Assembly: GCF_001642475.1 (NCBI RefSeq)
Contig: NW_019174064.1
Location: 1-64,000 of the forward strand
DNA: 64,000 nt
Origin: Fonsecaea monophora
Lineage: Eukaryota > Ascomycota > Eurotiomycetes > Chaetothyriales > Herpotrichiellaceae
Reading direction: 5' to 3'
The notes under the pieces: model-generated
What the model saw: the letters and a program-made list of their open reading frames with translations, nothing else
The model's database searches: none
What the model was told of the DNA's origin: nothing
Shown here: positions 30,413 to 40,750 of the stretch, piece after piece
How positions within the stretch are numbered: the stretch's first letter is position 1
Layout: each line of letters starts with the position of its first letter
Position numbers and translations under genes: made by a program

Positions 30413-32368
30413 TCAGTATGCGTTCACTGACGGGCGCCGTGGTGTCATTCGGGGGGCGTCCCGGAATCGAGATCGATCATCCGGCTCGCGATATTCGTAT
30501 TGCGAATATTGCGGGTCCCGACGGGGGGCGATGTGGACTTTGTCCACTGGATATGGTCGCGCATACCTCGAGGGCTCTCGCTCTTCGGTGGGCTCGCCAA
30601 AGGACTTCTCACGACCGCTATTGTTGCGCGAAATGGGTGGTGTGTCGCGTGGGGACCGTGGGGACGGCCTCTCCTCATATCGCGTCGAGTCACCTCGTCG
30701 CATGGTAGGAGACGGTGGGATAAAGTCCTGCATCATAGCAGCGCCACGAGACGACTTCTTGGTGTCAACACGAGGACGCTCCGGTCTGTCCTTGCGACGG
30801 TCAGAGTCCCGTGATGGCTCCACCACAATGGGCTCTGGACTGCGGTACCTCCGGTGGGAGCGGTCTTCGTAATCACCGTAGACCTCCCGCACCCTGGGAG
30901 TCCGTCCATAGTCATCAGCGTCAGGATCTGGGTCAACAATTTGATACTTGGTTGAAGTTGTGGAAGGGTATCGGGGTTTGGTCGGTCTGGGTGGGCTTTC
31001 TTCTCGCATCTCAGGCGTGTGTGGACTCGAACTGCTGCCATATCCAGAATCGTGCATTGTTGTCTCACCATGCTTCAAGTTGGAGCCTTTGGAAGGAACC
31101 GAGTCCTTTCTACCTGAGGACACTTTAGGCGTCGGTGTGGTCTGAGAACGATGCAGGCCAGGAGGTGGTGCTCTGCGTTGCTCACCACGATCTCGGTGGC
31201 TTTCCCGTTCCCGCTCTCGGTCATGATCTCGTTCACGTTCTCTTTCCCGCTCACGTGTTGTGGGTCTCGGCGGAACACGTTCTTCAACATGAGCCCGGAG
31301 GTTGGATGGAGAGGAGGTCGATTTTGTAAAAGATGGCGTAAAGTAGTCATCGGGATGGCTTCGCCGGCCCTTTGACGACCCAGGCCTCTTTTCATTGTCT
31401 GAGCCACTCTTGCGGCCACTGCTCTTTGACTCTCCATTCCAGTACTGATAGGCATCTGATCCATTGCGATCCAAGCTAGGCCGATTTGTCGCCTTGGCCA
31501 TATAAGCCTTGCTTTCCTCGTGATGTCGTTCCCATTTCTCATCAAAGATCTCCTCCTCCATGTCGCGAGACCGTTCGGCCCGTGCCGTCGGTCGTGGTCT
31601 CTCGGAAGGGCGATCGAAAGCCGAGGTGGTTTTGGAACGAGACGACTTCATCGAGGGACGGATTTCAGTGTAATCAGAATCGCTGTCGGTCCCTTCAAAG
31701 TTGGCCGGTTTCCTCGTTTGTGCTTTATCTGTTCGTTCCCGCCTCTTCTCCTTGTCATTTCTCTTTTCGTCTGCTTTCTGGGACCTGATCTTCTCTGCTT
31801 GGGCCTTGAATTTGCCCGCAGCCATAGCCGCAGGCATGCCCGGCCAAATGCCCGTAGGTTTTCTGGATTTTTCAGTGGTCTTAGGTGGTGGAGCAGCGCG
31901 TCTTTCGAATTCGGCATACTTTCGCGCAGTGGCTCGTGGAGGTTGCTCATCGTAGGGATCTCGGTATTCATACGCATCGCGAGGTTGGCGGACCTCTTCA
32001 AAGTAGTTACCGTGTTCGTTATAATCGCGAGGTTGAGATGTGGCTGCTTGGGGTGCAGGCCTCATGGGATAGGTGCGGGTGTTTGTGCTCGACGGTGGCG
32101 GATCTCTCATCATGGCTTCCTTTCGAAGCTCTGCTAACCGCACCTGGTCATCGTACCGTTGCCTCCGATTAGGGTCACTCAGAATCTCATAGGCCTGTTG
32201 GATCTTTTGAAATTCATCTTTGCCCTTTTCTCGCAAAGCTTCGTCCTTTATTCGATCGGGGTGGTACTTGAGAGCAAGTTTTCGGTGAGCGGCGCGGATG
32301 GCTGAGAGATCAGCTTCTTTGGAAACACCCAGGGCCACGTATGGATCTGGGGGTATTGGTGAAGCCAT
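30413..32368 (-). CDS. J-domain (DnaJ) protein with long charged tail
   Basis: Single-exon 651-aa protein. Residues about 8-76 are a complete J domain: DPYVALGVSKEADLSAIRAA, helix II, the essential HPD at 36-38 in LKYHPDRI, and IQQAYEILSDPNRRQRYDDQ. It should therefore stimulate an Hsp70 ATPase. There is no Gly/Phe region, zinc finger or DnaJ C-terminal domain, so it is class III (type C). From residue 90 on it is highly charged and Arg/Ser/Asp/Glu/Pro-rich, including an alternating Arg-Glu tract (about 375-400), which suggests disorder. Partners and location cannot be read. No signal peptide or membrane segment is visible. Such proteins are widespread in filamentous ascomycetes, mostly uncharacterised. 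Confidence 0.88.
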   Translation of the reverse strand: MASPIPPDPYVALGVSKEADLSAIRAAHRKLALKYHPDRIKDEALREKGKDEFQKIQQAYEILSDPNRRQRYDDQVRLAELRKEAMMRDPPPSSTNTRTYPMRPAPQAATSQPRDYNEHGNYFEEVRQPRDAYEYRDPYDEQPPRATARKYAEFERRAAPPPKTTEKSRKPTGIWPGMPAAMAAGKFKAQAEKIRSQKADEKRNDKEKRRERTDKAQTRKPANFEGTDSDSDYTEIRPSMKSSRSKTTSAFDRPSERPRPTARAERSRDMEEEIFDEKWERHHEESKAYMAKATNRPSLDRNGSDAYQYWNGESKSSGRKSGSDNEKRPGSSKGRRSHPDDYFTPSFTKSTSSPSNLRAHVEERVPPRPTTRERERERERDHDRERERESHRDRGEQRRAPPPGLHRSQTTPTPKVSSGRKDSVPSKGSNLKHGETTMHDSGYGSSSSPHTPEMREESPPRPTKPRYPSTTSTKYQIVDPDPDADDYGRTPRVREVYGDYEDRSHRRYRSPEPIVVEPSRDSDRRKDRPERPRVDTKKSSRGAAMMQDFIPPSPTMRRGDSTRYEERPSPRSPRDTPPISRNNSGREKSFGEPTEEREPSRYARPYPVDKVHIAPRRDPQYSQYEYREPDDRSRFRDAPRMTPRRPSVNAY

Positions 32369-33575
32369 GGTTGTGTCAAAATTCTAGTACAAGAGGGGGA
32401 AATAGCTGAGGTCAAGAAGGAATGAGTTAAAGGTGATGTTGTTGTTTTTGTACAGAGCGGTCAACAGAAGGTCGTGGCGTGCATTGTGTTGGCCTCGGTC
32501 GGTGGTCGGGGATTTTCTCGAGGTGCGGTGGTTGGTGAAGAATTGACAAGTTTGGAAAAATAGGGGAGAGGTGTTTGAAATAATTACAATAATGATAACA
32601 ATAACAATGAGAATAATGTGAACAGGTTCCGACGTGTTGAGGAATCAATCGACCGTCTTTTGAGGACAAAGTTCCAGTTCCCAGTCGAGGTATTTGGCGG
32701 ATGTGCAAGTGTTAAAGCCGCTGACGTTTGGGGAACAAAGGGACGGGGGGTTGCCAGTCAAGATCCAGGCGTGGCTAGGAAAGCCAGTTAAGCCCAGCAG
32801 GAAGCAACGGCACCGAGTCACGGACAACGGGGGCTGCCCCAATGCGGTGGTCTGTGAGAGCCCCGAGAGGAGCCTGTGAGAGCGTGGTCTGTTTCTCGGT
32901 CGTTCTTCTGGCCCTTGATGGCTCTTGCACTGCTTCTTGGGATGGCCACTGCGGCGCTGCCCCTTAGCCGATCGACGATGGATTGCCAGCGTTTCCGATC
33001 CGTGGTGGATGATTATGTAAAGGGGGCCGTGCTCCGCTGCGGCACTTTTACTCGTACGAGGACCAGCGAGAGGGATCTTGTCGACGTGTTCAAAGAGTGA
33101 GGAGGCTTGAGGGCGTGGCAGGTTGGGTTGAGACGCAGGAGAATGGATGGATGAAAAGCAAACAGAGGGAAGAGTAGAAGGTTTGACCAAAGACGAGAGG
33201 AGGGTCTGGGGTCGTTACCCTCCAGAGGCAAATACAAGTACGAAGAGGGTAATGGCTGCGGGAGGGTCAGTGATGGAGATGGAGATGGATGGAGATGGGT
33301 TATCCTGGTGGTTTCAATGGCTACTACTACTCGCAAACTCTTCCAGACAAGCGCAACCATCCGCTGCCTTCTTTTTTTTGCCTGCTTTCAACATCCCATC
33401 TTCCAATTGCTCTTGCCGCGGTTTCGGACTCTGATGTGAGAGGGAGAAGGGAAAAAAAACTCAAAAAGCCACCCGTTTGGCAAATTCTCCGGAGAGCCGT
33501 TGGAGGATCCGAAGTTGTTTGGCTGTGCACAAGAGAAAACGACTAGGGGTGCCTAAGCATGGTGGCAGCCGTGGC

Positions 33576-33601
33576 AGCTTAGCAGCTAAGCAGCTAAGCA
33601 G
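33576..33601. repeat. CAGCTAAG short tandem repeat
   Basis: About three imperfect copies of an octamer CAGCTAAG/CAGCTTAG in non-coding sequence. No function is apparent. Confidence 0.6.
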
Positions 33602-35578
33602 TGCTGAATACTACGGAGGGCGGAGAACAGAGCCAAAAGAAAACAAGGAGGTGGAGCCACTGTCAGAAAAGAGGCGCGGGTTTGTTGTGTCGTCATTCGC
33701 CATTTGATCCTCGTCTCTTTGCCTGACCTGGCCCGGCCCTTGTCTGCCTCAAGAAGCAACTCTGAACATCTTTTCACACCCTGCAATCCCCTGATGTTCC
33801 CACCCCCCGAACAATTCCGTGCATCAGGGTCAATGCATCTTTATCGACCATCGAACTGCCTGTTCCTGCCGAACCTGCGGAAATCGATGTTTGCCGTCGT
33901 CCTAAAACGTGGCGTGGTGGCCTGTCGATCCCAGGGGATGAAGAGGGGGGGTATCTTGGGACATCTGAACAGCGTGGTGCCACCAGTGCCACTACCACGT
34001 ATCAAGACCTCCAGTACTTTGCAAGAGACTATCATGACACAATCTACATACTTGGATACTGAGGCAACTGAGGGCAACTCGGGAAGGAAGCGATATACGG
34101 TCAGCCCCGGCCCCAATGAATCCATGTACGAGAGCCCCGTAGTGCCAGTTGGGCGGCTTCTGGTCCCCACGTCCCAGGTTCGACAGAGATGGGCATTGGA
34201 GGGGGCATAAAGATAGAACAGCAGGTGATAATAGGTATCGACTGCGGTGGTTGCTCGTGCCCCTCCAGCTGACCTCTCACACTCGCTCTTCTTACTGCCT
34301 CGCTCTCGTTTTCCCTCCTCATACTTTGAGGGCTACAGAATGATTCGTAGACCGCGCTTGGAATGCATGTCCATCACAAGAACTTGCATCAACCCATCGA
34401 CTATCATCTGCCTTCGTCTAGGAGGCCCTTCGTGACGCCAGGCAACAGGCCATGAGCTCCTCCAATGACTTTGATTTGGCCTCCTGGTCGCCAAAACTCG
34501 CCCACTTGCACCAGTGTGTAATGTGTCACGCTTTCACATCAGCAACACAGACTCTACTGGTCACCCACTGGCCACTGATCCGGTGGTGGCATTCTTCCCC
34601 ACGACGCTCCATCTTTGATCCATGCACATCGCTGGCCATCGTGTGCCGAACACCAGGAACTTCGACCGGCTTGTGACCCTCTTCTTACTCGCCCACGTCG
34701 TGCCACAAGTCACGTCTGGTCCTCGAGTCCAAGTCATTTTCCTGGGTGAGTGAGCCTGCATGAGACTGGATGCATCCACTCCAGAAGCTGGGCGATATCA
34801 CATTGGACAAATCCATTATTTTTGCCCATTACGGCCGTCTTCCAGTCAATTAGCTTACGAGGCGCAGCAGAAACCTCGTCCTCACTCGTCCCAAGAGCGC
34901 CCACGGCGAACTGAGTACGTGACCACGGCGGTGCCGAAGTTTTCTCAGGCAACCTTGCAGACGACCATGGTAAAGATGTCCATTGAATGATCATGTCTTG
35001 ATCGAATTGGTTCCCATTGTCCGATCCAGAGCGCCCAAAAACCTCACAGCCAATCCGTGACATTGAAGAGCTGCTTCCTGACGGGCCCCTGGCGCCCTAC
35101 ACTCCACCCAAAAGCCAACCGAGCGGCCCTCGTGCGGACCGCTCCCCAGACCCGGCAGCCAGCCTAACAGAGGAAAGAGAAGACGTGATTCAGAAAAAGT
35201 GCCTGCTGGTGATTGGTGGGGCATTGTGGGCATTTCTCCCAGCTTCCAACTCTACGGATTATCCGATGATCGACGAGAGAGAAAGTTGGGGAAACAGGAC
35301 AAGACAAAATGCTCCATGAAGGTCTATTGTGTGAGACCAGAGAGAGCAGCTCATCGATCTGAGGTACTCTAACCTCAAAGCTGTCTACATCTTCGATCTT
35401 GCTCAACCACCACTACGATCTCCGTCATGTCGCAGACTCCTGCCCAACAACCCGCAATACGAATATTCAAGGCAATTCTTTAGACATGCAGTGTGACCAG
35501 GGGGTTGGGTGCCCGTGCGCCGCCTAGAGACTGTGCTCCGATCGATTTCCTGAGCCACCTTCTCGAACCTCTACAGAC

Positions 35579-35820
35579 ATGTCAGCAAGCGCTTCCTTCA
35601 CCAATCAAAAACAGAGAACAAAGCCATTGCCGTTTCCTCCCCTGGATGTCACACTTTCAGGTCGATCACATGTAAGTATATTAGGGTGCACATCTAACGG
35701 AGTTTCGATCACGAAGTACAATGGGTATTGTGCATATTCTAACAGCGAATCCGGCCCTGTCAGGGGTTCCGATGTATGTCCAAATATCGTGTTCGTATAT
35801 GCCCAACCCGGGTTCATTGA
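35579..35820 (+). CDS. weak candidate small two-exon gene
   Basis: An ATG at 35579 opens 31 codons (MSASASFTNQKQRTKPLPFP..) that run directly into a GTAAGT donor. About 75 bases later a CTAAC-type branch site lies next to an AACAG acceptor. Joining them keeps the frame for about 25 more codons to a TGA, giving about 56 aa. The splice signals are good, but the product matches nothing I know and could be chance. It stands alone inside the gene-poor stretch. Confidence 0.2.
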
Positions 35821-38144
35821 ACAGGAGTCCAGAACGTAGCCCAAGCAAGGACGCAGCCTATCATTATCGTTCTCTGCACAGAGCGCCGAATCGGTTTCCG
35901 AGCGCGACCCATGAAAGCAATGTTGTTCCAAAATCCAAGTCAACACGACACGACAATTAGGCGGCAAGGCATGCATGAGAGAGTGACACGGCGTCCTTGT
36001 GCGCATTCCACGTAACTCGATCATTCTCAGCCTCATTTGACTCCCAGCAGAGTGTTCGAGACGGAGCTCGGAGCGAATTATTCCCTAAGAACCAGACCAA
36101 CTCAAAGGCCTTATCGATGAAAGCGTTGTCGATCACAAACAAATCCGTAACTTTGTGCAGCCCTTGCAAAGGCCAACTGTGGAATACGCAGCACTCGCCA
36201 CGTCTGTGGCTGGTGCCTATTCCTTCGGTGCCTCAAGGGTTCCGGCATAGACGTACCTATACCATAGACGCCGAGTCATGCGAGAAGCCGCCTAGCCGCT
36301 CTCTAGAGCCATTAAGGACCTCTATCCACGGTCGCCTTGTGGCTGCGAACACGGCTTGCGTGTGTACTCGGTATACAATGCCAGGTCATTCGTGAGCATA
36401 CAGCCATTGGCAGATTATCAACACACTCTGCTCGTGAGTCTCTCTCGAACCGCTCTCGAACCGAGTCCCCGGTGGCGGCGATTGGTCACTCACTTCTACA
36501 CCAACTCGCCTGCATCCACGAGTCTCATGTTCACGCCTGGGCCGACCTGTTCGGGCATGCTCACAGCTTTCAGGCTCCATGCACTAGCATGGCTGAAAGC
36601 CGGCCCTCGTCATGTTCATTGTGCTCAGGGTATATTGAGTCACGACCAGAAATACTCTGTCATCTCCCGGTGGCGACGGCAAAACTCCCTGGTGGAGGCA
36701 AAGAGCAACTGTAACCTGGCGTGCCTGGATCACATGATGACCGCTGCGCACCCCGAGACGGTTCAAACAACTCTGGATCTGAGTGATCTGCTTGTGAGAT
36801 GGCGGACCCGAAGCTCTCTACCAGTTCCGAAGAGCTGAGATCTTCGAGTCTCCCAGTACGGAAAGGATGAGAGCAATCACGACGCAAATCTCAAACGAAA
36901 ATCCCGTCCATGGTTTCTCCATGTGGAAACATCAAGTTACAATACTCAGCCCACAGAGCCCGAGTGCCTGATCAGGATCTCCAAGGGGCTGTTTCCGGGA
37001 TCTGTCCTCTTGGTTGTCGTTGGCTAATGCCCCTCAATGATCAACTTCTTCCGTGTCTTAGCCAACGAACATCTCCTTTCCACCCATGGGTCCAACAACT
37101 GATCAGGCGTCCCTTCGTGCCTTCTCCCGCCCTTAATCAGCCACACTAGGAACTCTTTCAACGCGTAAATGATATCCACATCGTCTTCGACGTCCAAAGG
37201 CAGATTTGAGGAAACCATTTGCGGGGAAGCCGGGCGGGATAGGCAACAGTCCTAGCATTCCCGATGGTGATTTGTCGGCTTGTTGCCCAGGCCCCCAGAG
37301 GCGAGCATGAATGGATTGCCTGGCTTGTGAAAGCGCAAGTCGTATTCTTATCTCAACATCGCCTCCGCCATTCATCAAACGCCCCCCGCAAAAAATGAAA
37401 CATTTGAAGCGAGTGATTCAGATGATGCATTACGAGTACTTCGTAAGTGGACTCGCCAGCAGGTCTGCCTTGACACATGCAAGCTCCATTTACTCGTAGG
37501 AACGACGGTAAGGCGTTCTGGCGGGTTCCCCTTTACCCGGCTGTGGATCGACCGCCCTCGAAGAGGCAAAAGAAGGAACTTTCTGAATGAATCAAAAGTT
37601 GTCCACGCGCTCTTGGTGCTGTTTTCAAGAAAGATGCTGGAAATCCTAGGGCTGTGTAAGACAATGATTGGTTATTCTCCTCACAATTTTTGCCTTCCGA
37701 TGTCCCTTTGCTGCCGTTCTCGTTGGCCAACCATGGGTACCTATGAACTCTTCTCAGCTCTTTGCAACAAAGCAAGTTCCTGTTTCACATTTCGCGTCTC
37801 TGCCTGCCTGGTGGCACAGCCAGGTCCCTGTCTGCCTTCCGGTCGTTCGATGGTGATCAGATAGCTTGAACGCCGTTGTCTGGCTGTCCATGCCGTGCGA
37901 AGATGACCAGAACAACCAGAGTATATGCAGAGCATATACCGGACACTATTTTGGGTGCCGTGGTTATCAGGCAATCGGCAAGTTGCAAAGTTGAGTGTTG
38001 CGAGCGGCGACGCAGCTTTGGAATAGCAAAGATAAAGCTAGCCAACCATGTCGTTCACTGGAGCTAGATGCATCTACGATCCTTTTGCATGTTTGTCGCC
38101 CCTGATGTGCTCGGGAGCCTGAGCTGCCACAAACACCATTTGTA

Positions 38145-39010
38145 TGGACCGACGACAAAGATGGGTGACAGGCTGACAAGATACCCTGCTTCACTCTTGA
38201 CAGATCAGGTCAGTTACCCCCTCGGTACCATCCAGGACGAACACCCTAAAGAAGGCATTTGATCCATTGACGAAAATGGCGGGTGACACAAGTGCAAAAC
38301 TTATTCACTTCTCACCGAGTGATCCTTGACAACGATAATGCTGTCTTGGCGACCGCTGAAAGAAGTCGCTCCCTGACCCGACAATCACAGCGACGGTCGA
38401 CAGGTTCTTCACTTCAGGACTTGTCCAGGTGACTGTCCCTAGTAACCCCCAGAGTAATCCAACCGTGGACCGACGATGGCGGTGACGGATGACAGAGACT
38501 TCACTCTCGACGAGATCGGAGGATGTCAATGACAAACACCTCTTTTCATGATTTGTCAGACAATCAACGTTACCACCACACATGTTACTATCCAGCTAAC
38601 ACCATTTCTTTTATTCCTTCTTGTCCAGGGGTACGCCCCGTCACCAGCATAGCCTATATAGGGCATTTCGCGAATCGACGATGAGGGTGACGGACGGCCT
38701 GTTTTTCTCTCCCTCCCTCCCTCTGAGTATCTGTCCTTCTCCCCAGCCCAAGAGCCTACCCGTCGCTCTCTGTCCCCGGGGACACGGCAGGGCCTACTCT
38801 ACAAGGCATTTCGTGAATCGACAATGGGGGTGACAGATACAAACGGACAGCCCGTTTTTTTTTTTGATCCCTTCTCAGTCTTCACTTTCATTCTCTCCTC
38901 TAGGAATACGCCTCGATACTACCTAGTATATACTATACGGGGGATTTTACGAATCGACGACCAGGGTGACACAGATGGACGGACAGCCTTTTTTTGGGAT
39001 TCCTTTTAGT
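38145..39010. repeat. decayed tandem repeat array
   Basis: A core resembling CGACGATGAGGGTGACGGA recurs in the same orientation. GGTGAC lies at 38164, 38282, 38481, 38686, 38829 and 38965, so spacing is about 118, 199, 205, 143 and 136 bases. In the last three units the core is preceded by GGCATTTCGCGAATCGA, GGCATTTCGTGAATCGA and GGATTTTACGAATCGA, and followed by GGACGGCCT/GGACAGCC(C/T) and a T-run then a CT-rich stretch. The shared flanks show true common descent rather than a chance word. The array lies immediately 3' of the GH5 gene. Copies differ by many substitutions, so the array is old or was mutated. A CTAGTATATACTAT palindrome-like string lies at about 38924-38937. Confidence 0.75.
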
Positions 39011-39054
39011 CTTTACCTTCATGATACTCTACTCTAATCTATTGACCGCTCTCT

Positions 39055-40750
39055 TCATGCGCCGACAACGCCCCCAAAATCACTCACGCCTCGGCGGAAG
39101 CCGTGCTCGAATTCCCATCCAAATGGACATATCCGCGCACTCGCAATTCCCCCCTGCTGCATACGCTTGAGGATCCAGAGATCCAACGCTCCGATCACGT
39201 CTGCGCCAATAACAGCATTCTCATCCATACTTGTAGGCACAACTGGGTGACTGGCACTCGCACCATCCAGGCCCATACCACCAGTTAGGACAGCAGCTGC
39301 ACCAGGGTTGGAGGCAGAGGGAATTTGGCCTTCCACACGTGCAGCAAAGAAAGACCGCGCATCTGCCCACCCGAGGTTCCAGCCGTCGCTGTACCGCCAA
39401 TGCTCAAAGTTAGCACCGGGCTGCGTGCTTGTCCAGTACGCCGTATGTCCGTTGAGTGCATCATGCGAGAGCTGGGTCTTCCTCTCGTCCGCTTGCGAAA
39501 GCCGGTATTTGATTTCTCCCACGGTCAACGTAAACTGCTTGGGGCATACAATCTGTCCATCATCGGTGGATGCCTTGAACCCCCATTCCCAACCAGGCAT
39601 CCACTCCATCTTGAAAGTCCAGAATGCCGACCCAGACGCTCTACTCTGCCACCGCTGACTCTGAGCTTGACCAAACTGCCGCATCAGTTCAGCTTTCTGG
39701 TCAGCGGGAGCTTTGCTCCATGTCTGTGGCGCCAACGCAAGGCTGTACTCGCCGACGAAGACTGCCACGGCAGCCTGATGGGCGAAAACGTCCCCAACAA
39801 GACTCGGATCGAGTTCTTGCAGCTCCGTCTTGACTTGTTCGATGATCTCGTAGGGAGACCGCGACGTGTCTTTTTCATCAAAGGTCCAATATTTGTGCGT
39901 ATCCACAATCACCGGGCATTTGGGCATGTCTGGGTTGTTGTATGCTCGAGTGAAACGTACAGCACGACCTAAATCCCATCCGTCGCTGATGTAGATAGGG
40001 AGGGAAACGTCCATGGTAGATATACGTTGTATGACATCGTTGTACCACTCATACATGCCCGGGGGGTCGATGATGGCTTCGTTGCAGACTTGCAGTCCAA
40101 CCACACCCGCCAGTTGTGGGTCTCGGATCGTCTCATCCGCAATGAACATCAGGCATCGGGTCGCAAGCTCAAGGTTCAACGGGTTTCCCCATAGTTCGGC
40201 TTTCCCGCTGCTGGTTCCAGAATGGGTTTCGTGATTGGCACCGCCTGGAACGCCGTGAAGGTCGATCAAAACACCGATGCCGTGCTGGAAACACCGCCAG
40301 ACGAGGCGCTTCACAGCGGACCATGCGTTGATATAGACCTGAGAGGGGGCCATGGCGAAGGCTGTGTTGGCACAAAAGGCTGGGCCCAACGTGAAATAGC
40401 CGATCGGCAGCCGAATTGAATTGCAGTGTGCAGAATTAGCCAGCCAGTCGAGGTCGTCGTCGGTGAGGGCTTTGGCCCAGTGAGTCTCCCATTTCTGGCG
40501 AGTTGCATCGAGGCCACGCGCGTTGATGGACCTGGGTGAACAGTTAGCAGAAAGAGCCTAACAACGTAGAGAACGAGTCTCCCCACGCAATGACGGCGTC
40601 AAGTTCACTGCTCCCCGGCACCCCTTCGTCGTACATGCTCCCGAACAGCCATTGTTCCAAGATAAAAATACTTCCTAGATTGGTCCCATGCTGATAGCGA
40701 TATCGGAGGATGTCCTTTGGGGTCGGTCGAGTCGGTTGTTGGAATGACAT
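39055..40750 (-). CDS. glycoside hydrolase family 5 protein
   Basis: Retaining beta-glycosidase-type protein of 546 aa in two exons, 40750-40587 and 40531-39055 (55-nt intron). The join restores ELDAVIA-SINARGLDATRQKW. GH5 landmarks: YRYQHGTNLGSIFILEQWL at the N-terminus, NSIRLPIGYF, LIDLHGVPGGAN, the acid/base Asn-Glu in LQVCNEAI, the tyrosine/histidine region VDTHKYW, and the likely nucleophile in FVGEYSLAL. SAFWTFKMEW follows. A C-terminal part of about 100 residues ends in CPFGWEFEHGFRRGVSDF, as in fungal glucan 1,3-beta-glucosidase-like members. No signal peptide is visible at the chosen start, so this is probably an intracellular member, or an upstream exon was missed. Substrate is unknown (beta-glucan or glucosylceramide are options within the family). 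Confidence 0.88.

Larger units (their letters stand above)
32369..38144. other. large gene-poor region
   Basis: About 5.8 kb without a convincing gene, apart from the J-protein promoter in the first kilobase. Open frames are short, on both strands, and lack family motifs. A short CAGCTAAG repeat lies at about 33576-33601. A weak two-exon candidate is listed at 35579-35820. I could not detect transposase, reverse transcriptase, terminal repeats or target-site duplications. A decayed element remains possible. Confidence 0.5.
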
